Origin: an uncultured Prevotellaceae bacterium
Lineage (GTDB): Bacteria; Bacteroidota; Bacteroidia; Bacteroidales; Bacteroidaceae
Length of the DNA: 64,000 nt
Reading direction: 5' to 3'
Assembly (NCBI GenBank): GCA_900315455.1
Contig: OMZE01000004.1
Span: 145,034 to 209,033, forward strand
The position numbers and the translations under genes are program-made. Positions 59,469 through 64,000 of the stretch are shown here, piece after piece (position 1 is the first letter of the stretch; every line of letters begins with the position of its first letter). Under the pieces are notes generated by a model. It saw only the letters and a list, made by a program, of their open reading frames with translations. It had not been told where the DNA came from and did not search any database.

Positions 59469-60473
59469 ATGCCTACAATGGAGAAAATCCTTACCATTAT
59501 CATCCCTGTATTCAAAGTAGAGAAATTCATCCGGCAGTGCCTGGATTCTGTCATTTTGGATGAAGAGCAGATGAAATGGCTGGAAGTGATTGTCGTAAAC
59601 GACGGAACTCCCGACCAATCAGGTATCATTGCTCACGAATACGAGGCGAAATACCCACAATCCATCAAAGTGATAGACAAGGAGAATGGTGGCCATGGTT
59701 CTACATGGAATGTAGGACTGAAAAATGCAAGCGGCAAATACATCCGCTTTTTAGACAGCGACGATTGGCTTAGCAATCTCTCTCCATTTCTACAGGAGTT
59801 AAGAAATCATGATGAGGATTTGGTCTTCACTAACCTGGTGAGATTCAATGAGCAAAATCAAACTTCATCGGTATCCAGAATAAAGAATATTCAATACAAT
59901 AAAGAATATACCACATCTTCTTTCTCTTATATCAATTCAGGCAACGATTACTATATGTATGGTTTCTGGTATTGTACATATAAAAAAGACATCTTTCAAG
60001 ATGTGCAGCCTCTATTTGTAGAGAAAGTATTCTACGATGATGCCATATTGTTTATGGCACCCTATTTCTTAGGTAAAACAATGGTATTCATGGATACTAC
60101 CCTCTACAATTACAGAATTGGTCAAAGTGGCCAATCCGTAAATGTGAATGTAGAAAGGAAACACGCCATAGATTATGTCAAAGTGAGCAAAAGTCTCGTA
60201 GAATTTGCCAACAGGCATCATAATATCAACGAAGTTCAAAAAGAGCAGCGTAATGCATTCTTGTCTCAGTATATGAAAAACAGATTCAGCCTGTTTTCAC
60301 AACTGCCTTACAGGGAATTCAAGAGCATCATCGAGGATTTTCTGCCATATATTCAGAAAAATGCTCCATATATTCGTCTTTCGCCCAAAACCAGGTTTTA
60401 TAAAGCCTTGCCTGACTATTTGGGATGGTTTTGTATTCAATTATTCAACAAATTCGTGTTGAGGATACAATAA
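59469..60473 (+). CDS. Glycosyltransferase family 2
   Basis: 334 residues from the ATG at 59469; a TTG at 59457 would add four. MPTMEKILTIIIPVFKVEKF, VVNDGTPDQSGIIAHEY, ENGGHGSTWNVGLKNASGKY and FLDSDDWLSNL give the fold. The GGHGST form and FVEKVFYDDAILFMAPYFLG are of the group with an alternate acceptor loop. AT-rich; part of the imported module. Confidence 0.86.
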   Translation: MPTMEKILTIIIPVFKVEKFIRQCLDSVILDEEQMKWLEVIVVNDGTPDQSGIIAHEYEAKYPQSIKVIDKENGGHGSTWNVGLKNASGKYIRFLDSDDWLSNLSPFLQELRNHDEDLVFTNLVRFNEQNQTSSVSRIKNIQYNKEYTTSSFSYINSGNDYYMYGFWYCTYKKDIFQDVQPLFVEKVFYDDAILFMAPYFLGKTMVFMDTTLYNYRIGQSGQSVNVNVERKHAIDYVKVSKSLVEFANRHHNINEVQKEQRNAFLSQYMKNRFSLFSQLPYREFKSIIEDFLPYIQKNAPYIRLSPKTRFYKALPDYLGWFCIQLFNKFVLRIQ

Positions 60474-60486
60474 GGGTACCGTAAAG

Positions 60487-60729
60487 ATGAACCATCACGC
60501 TGATAAGTCAATATCTGTTGGGAATCTACCTCGTACATTTTATCATCATGAGAGAGAGATGGTATGGAAATGGCAATATATCTCACAATACGGCTGTATA
60601 GCCCAAACTGTCATGACCGTGGCTTGTACATTTTTCCTCTTATTGGCATTTGTACATCAAATCAGTTATTTCCCATTTTCAAGATATATCATTGGAATTG
60701 AGAGATGCCATCGGGAATCAAAGCCATGA
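60487..60729 (+). CDS. Small membrane protein or remnant of a larger gene, 80 residues
   Basis: MNHHADKSISVGNLPRTFYH is followed by a basic stretch and one strong hydrophobic segment (IAQTVMTVACTFFLLLAFVH). The stop overlaps the next ATG as ATGA (60726-60729), the same coupling seen throughout this operon, which suggests that the 3' end is that of a real gene. It is too short for a polymerase, acyltransferase or flippase, and may be the end of one. I do not recognise a family. Confidence 0.45.
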   Translation: MNHHADKSISVGNLPRTFYHHEREMVWKWQYISQYGCIAQTVMTVACTFFLLLAFVHQISYFPFSRYIIGIERCHRESKP

Positions 60730-61934
60730 AGAAACGGATATTCATAGCGATACACTACATGGAGGTAGGTGGGGCGGAAATAAGCCTCATCGGACTGCTA
60801 CATGCGCTTGACTATTCGAAATGCGACGTCGATCTCTTTGTCTATAGTCATCGGGGAGAGTTGATGTCGCAAATCCCGCAAGAGGTGAATCTGCTGCCTG
60901 AAATCCAAGAATATGCACAGATAGAGCGACCAATCCTCCAGGTGCTAAAAGATGGATACTGGCGGATAGCACTGGCCAGAATGAAAGCAAAACGGCAGTT
61001 CCGAAAATATGCCAAACACAAACATCCAAAAGATGGGGCGGCCATCTTCCAGTATATCGACAACGCCCTGTTGCCTTACCTGCCATCATTAAGTCATTTG
61101 GGAAAATACGACCTTGCCATCAGTTTTCTCATGCCACATGGCATCGTACTCAACAAAGTGAATGCCCGAAAACAGGTGGCATGGATACACACCGACTACA
61201 CCCGAATCGACACCAATGCTGCGCTGGAAGGACCCATCTGGAACGGATACGACCATATCGCTGCCATATCGGAAGAGGCGGCAAAAGCGTTCCTGACCGT
61301 TCACCCCAACCTCAAAAACAAGGTAATGGTAGTGGAGAACATCCTGTCGCCTGTCTTCGTTCACGAGCGGGCTGAGGAATGCGACGAGAAAATAATAGAG
61401 CAAGAAATGCCCCGATGCGAAGGCGAAACCATCTTGTTGTCTGTGGGCAGATACACGGCAGCAAAGAACTACGACAATGTGCCCGACATTTGCAAGAGGA
61501 TAGTCGAGAAGGGCATACCAGTGAAGTGGTATATCATCGGCTTCGGGGGCGATGAGGGTCTGATACGTCAGAAAATTGCCGAACAGAAGATGGAGCAGCA
61601 CGTCATCCTGCTGGGCAAACGGATAAATCCATATCCCTATATGCAGCGCTGCGATATCTACGTGCAACCCTCACGCTACGAGGGGAAGTCGGTGAGCGTG
61701 CGCGAAGCACAGATACTCGGCAAGCCTGTGGCCATCACCAATTATACTACGGCTGCCAGCCAAGTAGACGATGGCAGGGATGGCATCATCATGCCACTCG
61801 ACAATGAGGGGTGTGCGAATGCCTTGGCTGATTTTATCCGTGATAAAAACAGGCAAGATGCCATCACATCATATCTGAAAGAGCATGACTATGGAAACGA
61901 ACAATATGCCAGAATAGTGGAGGAATGGGCATGA
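60726..61934 (+). CDS. Glycosyltransferase family 4
   Basis: 402 residues from the ATG at 60726 (ATGA overlap). The N-terminal domain begins RIFIAIHYMEVGGAEISLIG, with the GG-AE motif of GT4 enzymes. The C-terminal GT-B domain has LSVGRYTAAKNYDNVPDICK and the E-x7-E region SRYEGKSVSVREAQILGKPV. It is a retaining transferase acting on lipid-linked precursors. Base composition returns towards the genome average here. Confidence 0.9.
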   Translation: MKKRIFIAIHYMEVGGAEISLIGLLHALDYSKCDVDLFVYSHRGELMSQIPQEVNLLPEIQEYAQIERPILQVLKDGYWRIALARMKAKRQFRKYAKHKHPKDGAAIFQYIDNALLPYLPSLSHLGKYDLAISFLMPHGIVLNKVNARKQVAWIHTDYTRIDTNAALEGPIWNGYDHIAAISEEAAKAFLTVHPNLKNKVMVVENILSPVFVHERAEECDEKIIEQEMPRCEGETILLSVGRYTAAKNYDNVPDICKRIVEKGIPVKWYIIGFGGDEGLIRQKIAEQKMEQHVILLGKRINPYPYMQRCDIYVQPSRYEGKSVSVREAQILGKPVAITNYTTAASQVDDGRDGIIMPLDNEGCANALADFIRDKNRQDAITSYLKEHDYGNEQYARIVEEWA

Positions 61935-62677
61935 TAGAAAGAACTATACACTATTGCTGGTTTGGCCATAATCCGCTGCCAGCATCGGCAAAGAAATACA
62001 TCGAGAGTTGGAAGAAACATTTTCCGGGTTACGACATCAAGGAGTGGAATGAAGACAACTTCGATGTAAACGCCATTGCCTACACACGCGATGCTTATGA
62101 AGCAGGGAAATATGCTTTCGTAAGCGATTATGCGAGGTTCTGGATTCTCTATCACCATGGCGGGGTGTATTTCGACACCGATGTGGAGGTGATGCGCCCA
62201 ATGGACGATATCATAGCAAAAGGGGCTTTCATGGGATTCGAACTCGACAACGTGAAAAGCCGCGAAAGCATTCCTGCCATCAATCCCGGACTGGGAATGG
62301 CCGCAGAAAAAGGGAATGCGGTCTATGCAGAGATTCTGAAGGGGTTCGAGCAGTTGGACTTTTATCTGCCCAACGGCAACCGAAATCCATTCTCCATGAT
62401 ACCGATGGTGACCAAAATGATGAAGGAAAGGGGACTGGTTCTGAAAGACGAGATGCAGACCATAGATGGCATCACCATCTACCCCAACGAGTATTTCAAC
62501 CCATTCGACGACATCACAGGGATATTGCGGAAGACGGACAACACAAGAAGCATACACTGGTATGCCAAAACTTGGGCCGACAGCAACCACCCATGGCTGG
62601 TTGGAATGAAAAGAATAATGAGACGAGTTCTGGGCACCGCGACCACAAAAACGATAAAAGGATTGATAAAGCATTGA
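61931..62677 (+). CDS. GT32-type glycosyltransferase
   Basis: 248 residues from the ATG at 61931 (ATGA with the previous stop; an ATG six bases earlier is less likely). MIERTIHYCWFGHNPLP is the typical start of GT32 (Och1/capsular mannosyl-like) proteins, with SDYARFWILYHHGGVYFDTD carrying the DXD. INPGLGMAAEKGN and NPFDDITG follow. It adds a sugar to the repeat unit. Length fits bacterial GT32s. Confidence 0.9.
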   Translation: MIERTIHYCWFGHNPLPASAKKYIESWKKHFPGYDIKEWNEDNFDVNAIAYTRDAYEAGKYAFVSDYARFWILYHHGGVYFDTDVEVMRPMDDIIAKGAFMGFELDNVKSRESIPAINPGLGMAAEKGNAVYAEILKGFEQLDFYLPNGNRNPFSMIPMVTKMMKERGLVLKDEMQTIDGITIYPNEYFNPFDDITGILRKTDNTRSIHWYAKTWADSNHPWLVGMKRIMRRVLGTATTKTIKGLIKH

Positions 62678-62713
62678 CTACGGAGAAAACTGAAAGATAT
62701 AGTAACGACGGAA

Positions 62714-63838
62714 ATGACAGATAATGAACCAATCAGGGTATTGATGCTTTTCACCATTTTGAATAGGGGGGGAGCAGAAGCAATGGTGATGAATTACTAT
62801 AGAGAGATTGACCGCACGAAAGTGCAGTTCGACTTCGTTGTTCATAGGGAAGAAAAAGGTGACTATGAAGACGAGATAACAGCAATGGGCGGTCGTATAT
62901 ACCGCATGATGCCTCTCCGCCCACACACCTTTGGGAAATACGCCCGGCAGATATCGGCCTTCTTCGATGAGCACCCCGAATACCAGATTATCCATGGACA
63001 ATGCTCAGAGTCGGGCTATTTCTTCTATAAAGAAGCAGCCAAGCGGGGCATCCCCATCATCATCGCCCATGCACACAATAGCCATGTAAGAATTGACCCG
63101 AAATGGTTCTTCCGCACCTGGATGAAACACCAGATGCGGCCTTACCTCACCCACTATTTCGCCTGTGGTGATGAAGCAGCGGAATGGCTCTTCGGAAAAA
63201 AACTGGCAAAAAAAGCCTTCGTTTTGAAAAACGCCATCAACACCCGTGTCTTCCAATTCGACGCACAAACAAGGAAGAAAAAACGGGAAGAGTTGGGCAT
63301 CGGTCCAACGGCCATGACGATATGTCATGTCGGCCGTTTCGACAAGGTAAAGAACCATACATTCGTGGTGGATATCTTTGCCGAAGTCCTGAAAAAACAT
63401 ACCGATGCCCGACTCTTGTTGATTGGTGATGGGGAACTGAGGGAACAGACGGAGAAGAAGGTCAACCAGATGGGGCTCAGCACAAAGATTTCTTTCCTCG
63501 GCGTAAGGAGAGACGTGAACGAACTGATGCAAGCAGCCGATGTCATGGTCTTCCCTTCGCTTTTCGAAGGTCTACCCGTGACATTGGTAGAAGCGCAAAG
63601 CACCGGCTTGCCATGTATCATATCTCAAAACATCCCCAGTGAGGCAATCATCACCGACTTGGTAGAGCAAGTCTCGCTCAGCGACTCCGCTTCCATCTGG
63701 GCCGACAAACTCATCAGCGTTGTAGAGCGCCCCTACGACAGGGTATCATATACTAAAAACATCATCAAGGCAGGATTCGACATCAAAAACAATGCCGAAT
63801 GGCTACAGCAATTCTACCTTGATGCCATAGCAAAATAG
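62714..63838 (+). CDS. Glycosyltransferase family 4
   Basis: 374 residues. IRVLMLFTILNRGGAEAMVM (GG-AE motif), IIHGQCSESGYFFYKEA, CHVGRFDKVKNHTFVVDIFA, and the E-x7-E motif SLFEGLPVTLVEAQSTGLPC define it. The fold and the AHAHNS motif resemble EpsF-like capsule transferases. It is the last complete gene in the window, 37 bp after the GT32 gene. Confidence 0.9.
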   Translation: MTDNEPIRVLMLFTILNRGGAEAMVMNYYREIDRTKVQFDFVVHREEKGDYEDEITAMGGRIYRMMPLRPHTFGKYARQISAFFDEHPEYQIIHGQCSESGYFFYKEAAKRGIPIIIAHAHNSHVRIDPKWFFRTWMKHQMRPYLTHYFACGDEAAEWLFGKKLAKKAFVLKNAINTRVFQFDAQTRKKKREELGIGPTAMTICHVGRFDKVKNHTFVVDIFAEVLKKHTDARLLLIGDGELREQTEKKVNQMGLSTKISFLGVRRDVNELMQAADVMVFPSLFEGLPVTLVEAQSTGLPCIISQNIPSEAIITDLVEQVSLSDSASIWADKLISVVERPYDRVSYTKNIIKAGFDIKNNAEWLQQFYLDAIAK

Positions 63839-64000
63839 CCGTAATACACGGATAAGCCATAAACAATAACTCATAGATAACTTAATATTATTTATACAAT
63901 GTACTAAAGTTTCGCAAGTGAATATTCATTCATCATGCGACTAATTTATTCATCTGATATAGCTTATGGAACTTTGGATTCCCGGCAATAACAGCAGAAA
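63839..64000. other. Right-edge noncoding stretch
   Basis: AT-rich, with no terminator and no recognisable TAnnTTTG box. An ATG at 63966 (MELWIPGNN...) is open to the window end and might start the next EPS gene, but twelve codons are not enough to judge. Confidence 0.3.

Noticed and set aside
1-64000. CRISPR array, rRNA operon or prophage.
   Set aside because: No regularly spaced repeats with unique spacers, no rRNA-like sequence and no phage genes were seen.

Overview
The window looks like a chromosomal segment of a Bacteroidales bacterium, most likely Prevotella or a close relative. Evidence: promoters of the Bacteroidetes type (TAnnTTTG -7 box, sometimes TTTG about 20 bp upstream), a complex I operon with fused NuoC-NuoD and no NuoE, NuoF or NuoG, the thrA / phosphoglycerate-mutase-like / thrC order, split glycine dehydrogenase, and few Shine-Dalgarno sites. 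I could not run a database search; every assignment rests on motifs, length and context.

Layout. 1-590: 5' part of comEC (minus). 633-10720: nuoA-B-CD-H-I-J-K-L-M-N (minus), preceded by three tandem copies of a palindromic repeat that each carry a -7 box. 11165-12034: BadF/N-acetylglucosamine-kinase-type sugar kinase. 12123-12249: a tRNA gene with intact arms but a 57-nt anticodon loop, behind a good promoter. 12455-17676: an AraC regulator divergent from a 1367-residue secreted GH5 + GH106-like fusion. 17694-17839: a MITE-like element. 18207-23221: threonine operon behind a second array of the same repeat family. 23391-30160: lplA-gcvT-gcvH-gcvPA-gcvPB-lpdA, a self-contained glycine cleavage operon with its own lipoate ligase. 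30261-33011: a TonB-domain protein, a phased palindrome array, a structured RNA of about 210 nt, riboflavin synthase and a GH43-like protein. 33015-38560 (minus): malQ, a HAD phosphatase, a CotH-like kinase and a small membrane protein.

From about 39140 to the right edge lies an exopolysaccharide locus. It opens with an unusual cassette: HprK-like kinase, SPASM radical SAM enzyme, PqqD-like carrier and PF14907-type nucleotidyltransferase. Then come the export machinery (Wza-like lipoprotein, Wzc-like tyrosine kinase with a (Gly-Tyr)x10 tail, CpsB-type phosphatase), a membrane EEP phosphatase, an IspD-like cytidylyltransferase, an SDR epimerase, GT2, GT4 and GT32-type glycosyltransferases, a pyruvyltransferase, a flippase and a LicD-type phosphotransferase. 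The part from about 56.8 to 60.7 kb is visibly AT-richer and holds broken genes, so it looks like a recently exchanged module. No polymerase (Wzy) or initiating phosphoglycosyltransferase was recognised; the locus may continue to the right.

Best candidates for something new are the HprK-rSAM-PqqD-nucleotidyltransferase cassette tied to polysaccharide export, the tRNA with the intron-sized anticodon loop, the structured RNA before ribE, the IspD-like + LicD pairing that suggests a polyol-phosphate decoration, and the promoter-bearing repeat arrays.
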